19,899 nucleotides of DNA. Source: Pseudomonadota bacterium. GTDB lineage: Bacteria > Pseudomonadota > Alphaproteobacteria > Rhodobacterales > Rhodobacteraceae. The stretch spans positions 1 to 19,899 of the forward strand of contig JAQBUS010000003.1 in assembly GCA_027623875.1 (NCBI GenBank), written 5' to 3'. Positions 8,132 to 15,423 of the stretch are shown here, piece by piece (position 1 is the first letter of the stretch; each line of letters opens with the position of its first letter). The notes beneath the pieces are model-generated. The model was given only the letters and a program-made list of their open reading frames with translations, had not been told where the DNA came from and did not search any database. The position numbers were made by a program, and so were the translations under genes.

Positions 8132-8752
8132 TTAGTACTCTACACCAATTTGTGCCTTAATACCTCCCCGAAAAGGGTGTTTTATCAATTCCATCTCGGT
8201 TACTAAATCAGCAATTTCTATAATCTCTTCCTTTGCGTTTCTGCCAGTTAGCACGACATGTGTCATTTCAGGTTTCTCATTTGAGAGGAACTCTATCACT
8301 TCTTTTACGTCAATATAATCGTAGCGCAGAGCAATATTGATCTCGTCTAAAAGTACCATTTGGTTTTTTGGATCTCGAATGAGCTCCTTAGCCTTTTCCC
8401 AAGCTGAATTTGCCATCAAAATGTCACGTGCTTTGTCTTGGGTTTCCCACGTAAAGCCTTCTCCCATAGTATAAAAGGAACATATATTTGAAAATTTTTC
8501 TAGTATTAGGTTTCTTTCGCCAGTACTCATACCACCTTTTATGAACTGAACTACAGAGCTTTGCATATTGTGTGCGATACAGCGGAATATCATTCCAAAA
8601 GCTGCGGAGCTTTTACCTTTTCCCTTACCAGTATAAACTATGATTAGTCCTTTTTTATCGATTTTTGTCGACATTATCTTGTCTCGAGCGATTTTCTTTT
8701 TTTGCATTTTATTTGAATGTCGTTCTAGATCAACTTCTGAAGTCTCATTCAT
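8132..8752 (-). CDS. cobO: cob(I)yrinic acid a,c-diamide adenosyltransferase CobO
   Basis: A 206-residue corrinoid adenosyltransferase of the CobO/BtuR/CobA type. It transfers the 5'-deoxyadenosyl group of ATP to reduced cobalt in cob(I)yrinic acid diamide. The P-loop is TGKGKGKSS (41-49), a Walker-B-like VLLDEINIALRY segment follows, and the C-terminal HPFRGGIKAQIGVEY is characteristic. The basic N-terminal helix RHSNKMQKKKIARDKIM that precedes the P-loop is also typical of CobO. A GGA ribosome-binding site lies about nine bases before ATG 8752. In the pathway it acts soon after the cobalt insertion performed by CobN, the next gene upstream. The 119-base gap from cobN contains a candidate promoter, so expression may be partly independent. 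Confidence 0.95.
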   Translation of the reverse strand: MNETSEVDLERHSNKMQKKKIARDKIMSTKIDKKGLIIVYTGKGKGKSSAAFGMIFRCIAHNMQSSVVQFIKGGMSTGERNLILEKFSNICSFYTMGEGFTWETQDKARDILMANSAWEKAKELIRDPKNQMVLLDEINIALRYDYIDVKEVIEFLSNEKPEMTHVVLTGRNAKEEIIEIADLVTEMELIKHPFRGGIKAQIGVEY

Positions 8753-8783
8753 CTTAATTATCCTTTTTTTAAATTTTTTTTTG

Positions 8784-8789
8784 ATTATA
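8784..8789 (-). promoter_or_regulatory. candidate -10 element for cobO
   Basis: The minus strand reads TATAAT exactly, about 31 bases before the cobO start and just upstream of two long A tracts (8761-8782). A -35 partner at the right distance is poor (TTAGTT/TAGTTA). It lies in the only sizeable gap of the cobalt operon. A promoter here would let cobO escape the upstream riboswitch. The surrounding DNA is AT-rich, so chance occurrence is a real possibility. Confidence 0.35.
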
Positions 8790-8871
8790 CAACAGATTTA
8801 TTTGACTAACTAACACCAAATATCTTTAATATTAATTCGGTAAATTTTCTATGAACATAAGGCAGAGCCAG

Positions 8872-11800
8872 TCATAATAATGACTCAAGGAGTTCTCCAG
8901 CTGAATTAGATTTAGGCTTCCAAAGCCCGCGATCTATGGCCTCTTTAAATTTACAGGCCATTTCATTTAGAGCAGCAGGGTTGTGGTCTTGAATAAATAC
9001 TCGAGTTTCAGAATCTTCGATATATGCTTGATAAACAAGATCGAAATGATGGCTTTTGACAGCATTAGTTGTTGCAGAGAATGCGAAGAGGTAATCTAGT
9101 GTTGCAGCCATTTCAAAAGCACCTTTATAGCCGTGCCTCTTGACCCCATTAATCCACTTTGGATTGATTACACGTGACCTTACAACTCTCGAAATTTCTT
9201 CATCTAGTGTTCGGATAACTGGCCGTTCTGGTCGCGAAAGGTCATTATGGTATATTGGCCTTTCACGCCCCTGGAGAGTCGAAATAGCTGCAGAAGCTCC
9301 ACCTTCAAATTGATAGTAATCGTCACTGTCTAAAATGTCGTGTTCTCTATTGTCTTGATTTTGAGCTGTCGCTTCTACTTGGGCTAACCTAGCTTCGAAG
9401 GCACTTCTTTTATTCTCACCGTTTGAATTTTTCCCATACGCATAACTTCCCCACTCTAAGTATGCTGCAGCTAAATCAGCTCGTGATCCCCATAAGCGCT
9501 CATCAATTAGGGCTTGGAGGCCTGCACCGTAAGCACCAGGTTTTGATCCGTAAACTCGACTGGAGTCTTCGCCTGAATTAAAGCGATATGCAGCGGGATT
9601 CATGTCTTCTGGTTCATCAAGTGACATTACTGCTCTGGAGGCGCTGTCTACAAGAGTAATTAATTGTGGAAAAGCATCTCTAAAAAAACCTGATATCCGT
9701 AATGTTACATCAACCCTTGGTCGATCTAAAATGCTTAGTGGGAGAACCTCAAAACCTATGACACGCTTGCTTGTGTCTTCCCATTTTGGCTTCACCCCCA
9801 TCAGGGCTAAGCACTGGGCAATGTCATCTCCACCTGTCCGCATGTTTGAAGTTCCCCACGCGGTTATCAGAATAGTTCGGAGGCAATCCCCATTATCTTG
9901 AAGGTGTTTATCTAAAAGAAGGTTTGCAGATTTCCATCCGATAGCCCAGGCAGTTGGGGTGGGAATTGCCCTACTATCAACAGAAAAGAAATTTCGCCCG
10001 GTAGGTAAAACATCAAGGCGCCCACGAGTTGGGGCACCAGATGGACCTGGAGGTACAAATGTGCCTTTTAAGGCAGATATAAGTCCTTTAATTTCAGAGG
10101 GGCCGCAGGAATTTAACTTAGGAGAAATGGTAGATGCGATGTTTTCTAGAACTAAAGAACTTTTAGGCCCGGGAGTTAATGAGTTGTCATCTAGAAGGTT
10201 TTGCGCAAAAATTTCAACCCTTTCGATAGTATCTCCATGAGATCTCCAGGTATCCGTAGATAAATCAACTAATATTTGAGGTTTTTTTCCAGTCCAAGTT
10301 TTTGCCAAATCTGTATCCAGAACATTCAACTCTAACTTAAAGTCATCCGCAATAGACTGAACTAGAGACGCATCACCCTTTAATCCGTTTCCCCTTGGAA
10401 GACGAGTTAGCGACACAAGAAGATCCCTAGCTAAATTCCCGTGGGGCGACACCCCAAAGATGTGTAAGCCGTCCCGAATTTGAGCTTCCTTCAAGTCGCA
10501 CAAATAAGCATCGAGTTTTGCTAAATCGCCATCGTTATTGCTCCCTGACAAGCCTAAGTCTTCACCTATCCCAGAAGTATTTATGAGAGACAGGATCTCA
10601 TTTTTTAGGTATTTGATCCGCCTTGGATCAATACCTGTTGCTTCGTAGTATTCATCAATTAAAACCTCAAGATCTCTGAGAACACCATAAGTTTCAGCTC
10701 TGCTTAGTGGTGGTGTTAGGTGGTCGATGATTACCGCTTGAGATCTTCGTTTTGCCTGAGTTCCCTCTCCGGGGTCATTTACTATAAATGGGTAAATATG
10801 GGGCATGGGACCAAATATTGCTTCAGGAGAACAAGTAGAACTAAGAGCTAACGCTTTACCTGGTAACCATTCTAGATTTCCATGTTTTCCCATATGAATT
10901 AAGGCATCTGCCTTATATTCAAACCGCAGCCAAAAATAGAATGCAATATAGTTATGTGGAGGTATTAAGTCTGGGCTGTGGTAAGTTTCTTTGGGGTCTA
11001 TATTGTATCCTCGGGCGGGTTGGAGAGCAATTACGACATTCCCAAATTTGTGAATTGATAAAGAGAAACCTTTGACTTTAGAGCTATTAGGTAATCTGCT
11101 TTTTTCAGAAATGAAGGGATCAGCTCCTGGTAACCCCCATTGTTTTTCTACTTTTACACGTAGCTCGTAGGGTAGTTCTTTGTACTTTGTTAAATAAGTA
11201 TCAAGAGATAAGAACTCTCCGCCCTTTCTGCTTACTCGATCAGTTAGCCAATTAGTGGGCCCGGTCGTTAAAATTTGCATGAGCTCTTTTGAGGATTTGG
11301 GGGCTTTTTTTATATCACAACCGTATTTTTTTAATTCTTGAAGGGCTATAATTAAAGATTCTGGTGTGTCTAAGCCAACACCATTTGCTAGACGGCCGTC
11401 TCGGTTGGGGTAGTTTGCAATTATGAACGCTGGCTTTAAATCTTTACTACAAACTTTACGTAGGTTAGCCCAATTTTTGGCTAAATTGCTTACAAAAGTA
11501 ATTCTATCACCTCTCGCCCTATAAGTTGTTATAGAACATTCAGTGCTTTCATCAAAAAAAGACTCCCCTTTGAAACTGATCGCCCTGGAAAGAATCCTCC
11601 CATCAACTTCTGGTAAGGCAACATTCATTGCAATATCTCGCCCAGATAAACCATTTAATCCAGATACCCAGGCATCTTCAGATGACGATGAAAAAATTAC
11701 CTGAAAAATAGGCGCCTGATTGGAAGCCTTTGAGGAAAGGGGGTTAATACCACTTTTAGCGTCTGAATTTAGAGAGTTCACCGAGAACGATGTCGTATTC

Positions 11801-12585
11801 AATATTACTGCTGGAGGGGTTTCGTTGAATATACTTTCGATAGTGGCTTGACTGATTGGATCTTTTAAAGATGCAACAAAGATTGGAAGTGGATTTAAGT
11901 CGTCCTTTAATAGAGCTCGTACAAGTCTATTGATAGGGTTTAAACCTACTCCTTGAATTAGAGATCTATAAAATATTATTGGTACAACTGATGAATTTGT
12001 TTTCCAATATGTTTGCACGATATTTAAATTTGTCATGCCCTCGTTTGGCCAATAAATACCAGCTTTTAATAGGGGTTGAGGTCCAGGAGGATACGGTTTC
12101 TTCTTTAAGATTGAATTTGTATATTCCAAAAAATAACGGATATTAGTTAAGCCGCCTTCTACTAGATAACTCCAGAGAGCGTCATAGTGCTTATCTTCAA
12201 TAGTCGATAGACGACGAAGCTCTGGATCAGGTTTATCGTCTCCTGGTAGTAATACTAAAGGAATACAATTCTCCTTTAATAAATAAGAGTACTGTTCAAT
12301 TCCATATTGCCAATATCCAACACCGCCTAGAACCCGAACTATTACTAGTTTTGAACTTGATACTGTTTGGTTAAGGTGAAGGTCGATGGAAAGTGGGTGT
12401 TGTAAGTGATTTAGGCTGGCCAATCTTATTTCCGGAGGGAAATCCATTTCTGACCTTACTTCGCTTATAGCAATAAGTTCCGAATCCGCAGAGGAAATAA
12501 AGATAACATCACCTGGACTTTGGTTTAAATCGTAGGGCTCTGTATCTTCATCAATGCATCCGGGTTTAGCCGCTAAAAGATGCAT
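8872..12585 (-). CDS. cobN: cobaltochelatase large subunit CobN
   Basis: A 1237-residue protein of normal CobN length. CobN, with the AAA+ partners CobS and CobT, uses ATP to insert Co2+ into hydrogenobyrinic acid a,c-diamide in the aerobic cobalamin pathway. Conserved blocks include HMGKHGNLEWLPGK (from residue 564), VNDPGEGTQAKRRSQAVIID, GSKPGAYGAGLQAL and the C-terminal MAATLDYLFAFSATTNAV. The N-terminal DLNQSPGDVIFIS is also familiar from alphaproteobacterial CobN. It could in principle be confused with the magnesium chelatase subunit BchH/ChlH, but the cobalt neighbours and the C-terminal block favour CobN. CobS and CobT are not in this window. The start ATG shares one base with the stop of the preceding GNAT gene (TAATG). 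Confidence 0.95.
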   Translation of the reverse strand: MHLLAAKPGCIDEDTEPYDLNQSPGDVIFISSADSELIAISEVRSEMDFPPEIRLASLNHLQHPLSIDLHLNQTVSSSKLVIVRVLGGVGYWQYGIEQYSYLLKENCIPLVLLPGDDKPDPELRRLSTIEDKHYDALWSYLVEGGLTNIRYFLEYTNSILKKKPYPPGPQPLLKAGIYWPNEGMTNLNIVQTYWKTNSSVVPIIFYRSLIQGVGLNPINRLVRALLKDDLNPLPIFVASLKDPISQATIESIFNETPPAVILNTTSFSVNSLNSDAKSGINPLSSKASNQAPIFQVIFSSSSEDAWVSGLNGLSGRDIAMNVALPEVDGRILSRAISFKGESFFDESTECSITTYRARGDRITFVSNLAKNWANLRKVCSKDLKPAFIIANYPNRDGRLANGVGLDTPESLIIALQELKKYGCDIKKAPKSSKELMQILTTGPTNWLTDRVSRKGGEFLSLDTYLTKYKELPYELRVKVEKQWGLPGADPFISEKSRLPNSSKVKGFSLSIHKFGNVVIALQPARGYNIDPKETYHSPDLIPPHNYIAFYFWLRFEYKADALIHMGKHGNLEWLPGKALALSSTCSPEAIFGPMPHIYPFIVNDPGEGTQAKRRSQAVIIDHLTPPLSRAETYGVLRDLEVLIDEYYEATGIDPRRIKYLKNEILSLINTSGIGEDLGLSGSNNDGDLAKLDAYLCDLKEAQIRDGLHIFGVSPHGNLARDLLVSLTRLPRGNGLKGDASLVQSIADDFKLELNVLDTDLAKTWTGKKPQILVDLSTDTWRSHGDTIERVEIFAQNLLDDNSLTPGPKSSLVLENIASTISPKLNSCGPSEIKGLISALKGTFVPPGPSGAPTRGRLDVLPTGRNFFSVDSRAIPTPTAWAIGWKSANLLLDKHLQDNGDCLRTILITAWGTSNMRTGGDDIAQCLALMGVKPKWEDTSKRVIGFEVLPLSILDRPRVDVTLRISGFFRDAFPQLITLVDSASRAVMSLDEPEDMNPAAYRFNSGEDSSRVYGSKPGAYGAGLQALIDERLWGSRADLAAAYLEWGSYAYGKNSNGENKRSAFEARLAQVEATAQNQDNREHDILDSDDYYQFEGGASAAISTLQGRERPIYHNDLSRPERPVIRTLDEEISRVVRSRVINPKWINGVKRHGYKGAFEMAATLDYLFAFSATTNAVKSHHFDLVYQAYIEDSETRVFIQDHNPAALNEMACKFKEAIDRGLWKPKSNSAGELLESLL

Positions 12586-13040
12586 TATGAAAGAGCCTTT
12601 GTCATAAATAGGCTATGAGGTCCTGCTTTATATTTTCCAAAAGGGCCACATTCTTTAAACCCTAGAAGCGTATAGAGTTGGATAGCCTGAGATAAATCAG
12701 CGCCTGTTTCTAGATTCAACTTTTTTATTTGTCGGCCCTTAGCTTCTTTTTCAAGATCCGTAATTATAAGTTTACCTATGCCTAGCCCCCGGCTATTTTT
12801 CTTTACAAAAATTGATTTTAGTTCTCCATACAGGGGTTGAAATGCGACCGCCCCACAGCCACATGGAATTTGATTTTTTTCGGCTATGATAAAGTGAATA
12901 TTATCAGCTTTAAATTCTCCTATCGAAAGAGCATGATTGTCCTCCTCTGGGTACAGGGAGCTCATAAGTACGTAGCTTTCTGTTAGCAGTTCTATACCTT
13001 CTTTTGAAAGGGGATTGCCAACACGGGTGGTTAAATTCAT
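12585..13040 (-). CDS. GNAT-family N-acetyltransferase inside the cobalt operon, target unknown
   Basis: A 151-residue single-domain GCN5-related acetyltransferase. The acetyl-CoA pyrophosphate loop is RGLGIGK (84-90), following the beta-4 strand ELKSIFVK. The C-terminal LYTLLGFKECGPFGKYK (from 122) is the usual motif B region of small soluble GNATs. It has no signal peptide or membrane segment. It overlaps both neighbours by a single base: cobW stop with its own start, and its own stop with cobN start (both TAATG). Such tight coupling suggests coexpression with cobalt handling, but nothing in the sequence identifies a substrate. Protein or small-molecule acetylation are both possible. The family call is strong, the function open. 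Confidence 0.88.
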   Translation of the reverse strand: MNLTTRVGNPLSKEGIELLTESYVLMSSLYPEEDNHALSIGEFKADNIHFIIAEKNQIPCGCGAVAFQPLYGELKSIFVKKNSRGLGIGKLIITDLEKEAKGRQIKKLNLETGADLSQAIQLYTLLGFKECGPFGKYKAGPHSLFMTKALS

Positions 13041-14092
13041 TATCTTAAATCTTCTAGAATTTTTTCCCTGTTTAGTCCAGTTTCGCCAATTACTACTAGC
13101 TTTGTAGTGCGATTGCTTTCAGTCAGAGAAATTTTTTCGAAATATGTTTCTATCCGGGGGCCTACAGCTTGAATTGTCAGACGCATAGGTTTTTCTTTTA
13201 TTGAAGCAAACCCTTTTAGCCGAAGGATTCCATGTCGATCAATTGCTAGCTTAATTTTTTTCACAAAATCTTTTTGGTTAGCTATTTCGGGTAGATGAAC
13301 TATAAAGCTTTCAAAATCGTCATGGCTATGCCCATCATGCTCATGCTCATGCTCATGCTCATGCTCATCATGACGATGATGAATCTCATGCCTATTTTCA
13401 ATATCACTTTCAGCTCTTATGTTTTGACCTAGTAGGACTTTGGTGGATAGGCTTCCCATTGTTGTTGTTAGAATTTTAACACCAACTCTTGTTTTAGAGG
13501 CAAGCTTGGACCGTAAAACTTTTATCTCTTCTGAACTTATTAGATCTGCCTTATTTATGATTACCATGTCGGCGCATGCCAACTGATCTTCAAACAAGTC
13601 TGCTATGGGGGTTTCATGATTAAGACTATCATCCAACTTTCGTTGTTTTTCGATTTCATCTAAGTTGTTAGAAAATTTACCATTGTGGGCAGCTTCACCA
13701 TCAACCACAGTTACAACCCCATCTACGGTAACTTGTGTTGATATTTCCGGCCAGTTAAAAGCTCGGATTAGCGGTTGAGGAAGAGCAAGCCCGGATGTTT
13801 CGATCACGATGTGATCTGGCTTTAAGTCTCGTTCTAAAAGCTTTGTTATGGTTGGAATAAAATCCTCTGCTACTGTGCAGCAGATGCAGCCGTTAGAGAG
13901 CTCAACAATATCATCCACCGAACATGTTTCTTCTCCACAACCTTTTAGAATATCACCATCAACTCCTAAATCACCAAACTCATTAATTATTAGGGCAATC
14001 CTTTTTCCTTCGGAATTTTGTAACATATGCTTAATGAGAGTAGTTTTTCCAGATCCTAGGAATCCTGTGATAACTGTGGTGGGGATTTTCAT
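13040..14092 (-). CDS. cobW: CobW-type COG0523 GTPase, cobalt chaperone
   Basis: A 350-residue G3E GTPase. Walker A is GFLGSGKTT (10-18), the metal-binding GCICC motif lies at 68-72, ETSG is at 98-101 and the guanine-specificity motif NKAD is at 180-183. A histidine-rich loop at about residues 235-257 contains five consecutive Glu-His pairs (243-252) and should bind metal. A C-terminal CobW_C domain follows. COG0523 proteins deliver metals to client enzymes. Between the cobalt transporter genes and cobN, the client is probably the cobaltochelatase and the metal cobalt. A zinc-chaperone role is the alternative but fits the riboswitch control less well. The start lies seven bases after the cbtA stop. 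Confidence 0.93.
   Translation of the reverse strand: MKIPTTVITGFLGSGKTTLIKHMLQNSEGKRIALIINEFGDLGVDGDILKGCGEETCSVDDIVELSNGCICCTVAEDFIPTITKLLERDLKPDHIVIETSGLALPQPLIRAFNWPEISTQVTVDGVVTVVDGEAAHNGKFSNNLDEIEKQRKLDDSLNHETPIADLFEDQLACADMVIINKADLISSEEIKVLRSKLASKTRVGVKILTTTMGSLSTKVLLGQNIRAESDIENRHEIHHRHDEHEHEHEHEHDGHSHDDFESFIVHLPEIANQKDFVKKIKLAIDRHGILRLKGFASIKEKPMRLTIQAVGPRIETYFEKISLTESNRTTKLVVIGETGLNREKILEDLR
13336..13365. repeat. hexamer microsatellite inside cobW, five copies of CATGCT
   Basis: Five perfect tandem copies of CATGCT (plus strand) encode, on the minus strand, the alternating Glu-His run at CobW residues 243-252. The unit is two codons, so slippage would change the number of metal-binding pairs without breaking the frame. 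Confidence 0.9.
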
Positions 14093-14099
14093 GATAATT

Positions 14100-14786
14100 C
14101 TATGCCTTTTTTAAGTTTGACCAAATCTGTGAAGTAATAAGCCCGAGTATCAGCCAAGATATCAACCCTACACTTGAAGATCTGGCCGAAAATTTTCCTG
14201 CTAATTCTGGCGGTGCTACTCCATAATAAATTTCTCCTTCTGGGTATCCAAATAGATGTGGAAGAATGAGAAAAAGTATTCCAAGAATTATTGCTGGCGT
14301 TGTTTTTTGAAAAATTAGGATAAATATGCCAGTACCAGTTAGAGCTACAGCGCTTAACCACCAAACTTGTCGAGTTTCAACTATTGTTTCTATTGTACCT
14401 GGCAGTGTTGGGGGTAAGCCAATTGTAGGAACAAGGTAAAGAATTAAAAAACCGCAAAGCCCACCAATGATTCCCTGTTCTTTTTTTATTATGTAGTTTT
14501 TGCGTTCGAGCAATGCAAATGCAGCTGTAAGTAAAAACCCAAAACCCGTGAAGGTTACAAGGTTAAAGCCTAATGTCATTAAGTGCCTTGCCGGGTTATC
14601 CCAAAGGTTTGGTGCACCTGCTGGGCTTTCTGGCGAGCCTAAAGGGTTAAAATGCACGCGCATTCCTGACTCATAAAGCTCGGCTTCAAACAATAGTGGT
14701 GAGACTAAAAACAGTTGAAGAATAGAGCTTATAATACCAGAAAATGCACCAGCAAAAACTGCACACGTAATAATATTTTTAAACAT
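14100..14786 (-). CDS. cbtA: predicted cobalt transporter subunit CbtA
   Basis: A 228-residue membrane protein with about six hydrophobic segments (roughly 5-30, 70-92, 105-122, 143-160, 163-180 and 205-222). Features that match the CbtA family include the GLPPTLPG turn after the third segment, LPHLFGYPEGE, and the APPELAGKFSARSS loop before the last helix. CbtA with CbtB was predicted from B12-riboswitch regulons to be a cobalt importer in the inner membrane. Direct transport evidence for the family is limited as far as I know. It lies eight bases after cbtB and seven bases before cobW, so the three are surely one transcript. Confidence 0.9.
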   Translation of the reverse strand: MFKNIITCAVFAGAFSGIISSILQLFLVSPLLFEAELYESGMRVHFNPLGSPESPAGAPNLWDNPARHLMTLGFNLVTFTGFGFLLTAAFALLERKNYIIKKEQGIIGGLCGFLILYLVPTIGLPPTLPGTIETIVETRQVWWLSAVALTGTGIFILIFQKTTPAIILGILFLILPHLFGYPEGEIYYGVAPPELAGKFSARSSSVGLISWLILGLITSQIWSNLKKA

Positions 14787-14794
14787 AATTTAAG

Positions 14795-14983
14795 TTAGTG
14801 GCAGGGAAATGCCATGGTATGCCTTAAATCATGAGCGGAGTCATGTACGACTGTGGCTTGTACAAATCCAGAAGAAAAGATTAGGAATACTCCTAACATC
14901 ATAGCAGAAGAAATGCCTGCTATGTCCCAGTCTATGCCCGTATGGACAGTTGTTTGTGCTATAACTTTGGCGTCATGTCTCAT
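14795..14983 (-). CDS. cbtB: predicted cobalt transporter subunit CbtB
   Basis: A 62-residue protein with one membrane span (about residues 22-45) and the CbtB hallmark C-terminus, VVHDSAHDLRHTMAFPCH. Its five histidines and terminal Cys-His pair probably capture cobalt ions. I start at ATG 14983, which has AAGGAGAG ending four bases upstream. A longer open frame from 15007 would run over that ribosome-binding site. It is the first gene after the cobalamin riboswitch and should be the most directly repressed when B12 is available. Confidence 0.93.
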   Translation of the reverse strand: MRHDAKVIAQTTVHTGIDWDIAGISSAMMLGVFLIFSSGFVQATVVHDSAHDLRHTMAFPCH

Positions 14984-14987
14984 TTTT

Positions 14988-14995
14988 CTCTCCTT
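14988..14995 (-). promoter_or_regulatory. cbtB ribosome-binding site, likely the riboswitch output
   Basis: The minus strand reads AAGGAGAG just before ATG 14983. The riboswitch ends upstream with no poly-U tract before this site. Control is therefore more likely at translation initiation than by an intrinsic terminator. Confidence 0.6.
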
Positions 14996-15017
14996 TGACC
15001 GTCTCACCCGACGGGTT

Positions 15018-15217
15018 GGTTGTCCTTTACAAGGCAGGTCTCCTGGCTCGCGGGTCGTGGCATTTTATTGGCCTTCCCAAGCTAAGCTCAGTGGCGTGTC
15101 AACAAATACTTACCGCTTACAGTCGCGGGGGCGGCTCAGGTTTTGAGTCCCGATTTGGGTCGCTCTCACCTAATTCCCATTTGATCTCAGGTTGTTTGTA
15201 CAACCCTACAGAACCTT
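15018..15217 (-). ncRNA. cobalamin (B12, adenosylcobalamin-type) riboswitch
   Basis: The leader RNA of cbtB carries all the classical conserved parts in order. The 5' AGGUUC element lies near 15215, followed by a hairpin (15205-15190), GGGAAUUAGGUG, CCCCGCGACUGUAAGCGG, CCACUG with GGGAAGGC, and finally the B12 box AGCCAGGAGACCUGCCUU (15048-15031). Binding of adenosylcobalamin is expected to lower expression of the cobalt uptake and insertion genes. GGUUGU (15205-15200) can also pair with ACAACC (15023-15018) to close the domain. The 5' boundary is approximate. The stretch between the domain and the start codon holds a small hairpin but no terminator. Confidence 0.95.
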
Positions 15218-15423
15218 GTTTTATACAATGCGCTTAGCTATAACAAATCGTCAAGAGAATTTTTAACACATAAATAAAATATCATTGGATTACTCTTATT
15301 AATGATTAAGAATTCAATATATGGTGTACATTCTAGTTGTTTTTTCTAGATAATGTGCTTAGCATTTAAAAGTAAAGTTTGAATGCAGCAGACCAAATAA
15401 AGTTTTCTTTGAGAGTAGTTAAA
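15207..15423. other. divergent intergenic region between the cobalt operon and smc
   Basis: Beyond the 5' end of the riboswitch this AT-rich stretch must contain two divergent promoters. For the cobalt operon, TATAAA on the minus strand (15225-15220) is a plausible -10. TTGACG (15254-15249) lies 23 bases upstream of it, too far for a standard -35, and a weak TTGTTA is at 15246-15241. For smc, TTGGAT near 15284 followed by a TAAGAA is a weak pair. A 12-base near-repeat, AATG(C/T)GCTTAGC, occurs at 15227-15238 and 15352-15363. I see no gene or terminator here. Confidence 0.4.

Noticed and set aside
9602..10240. Plus-strand open frames opposite cobN
   Set aside because: They are shadows of the conserved CobN frame with low-complexity translations and no ribosome-binding sites.
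8872..12585. Calling the large chelatase subunit BchH/ChlH (magnesium chelatase)
   Set aside because: The riboswitch, cbtBA, cobW and cobO context and the CobN-type C-terminus favour cobalt; no bacteriochlorophyll genes are nearby.
13320..13390. Tandem repeat cluster as a possible CRISPR or regulatory array
   Set aside because: The six-base units have no spacers and lie in frame inside cobW, coding for its histidine-rich loop.
14089..14364. Minus-strand frame overlapping cbtA in another phase
   Set aside because: The cbtA frame carries the family motifs and membrane segments; the alternative has none.
14853..15237. Plus-strand open frames across the cbtB and riboswitch region
   Set aside because: The DNA is fully explained by cbtB and a structured cobalamin riboswitch on the minus strand; open frames antisense to a structured RNA are incidental.
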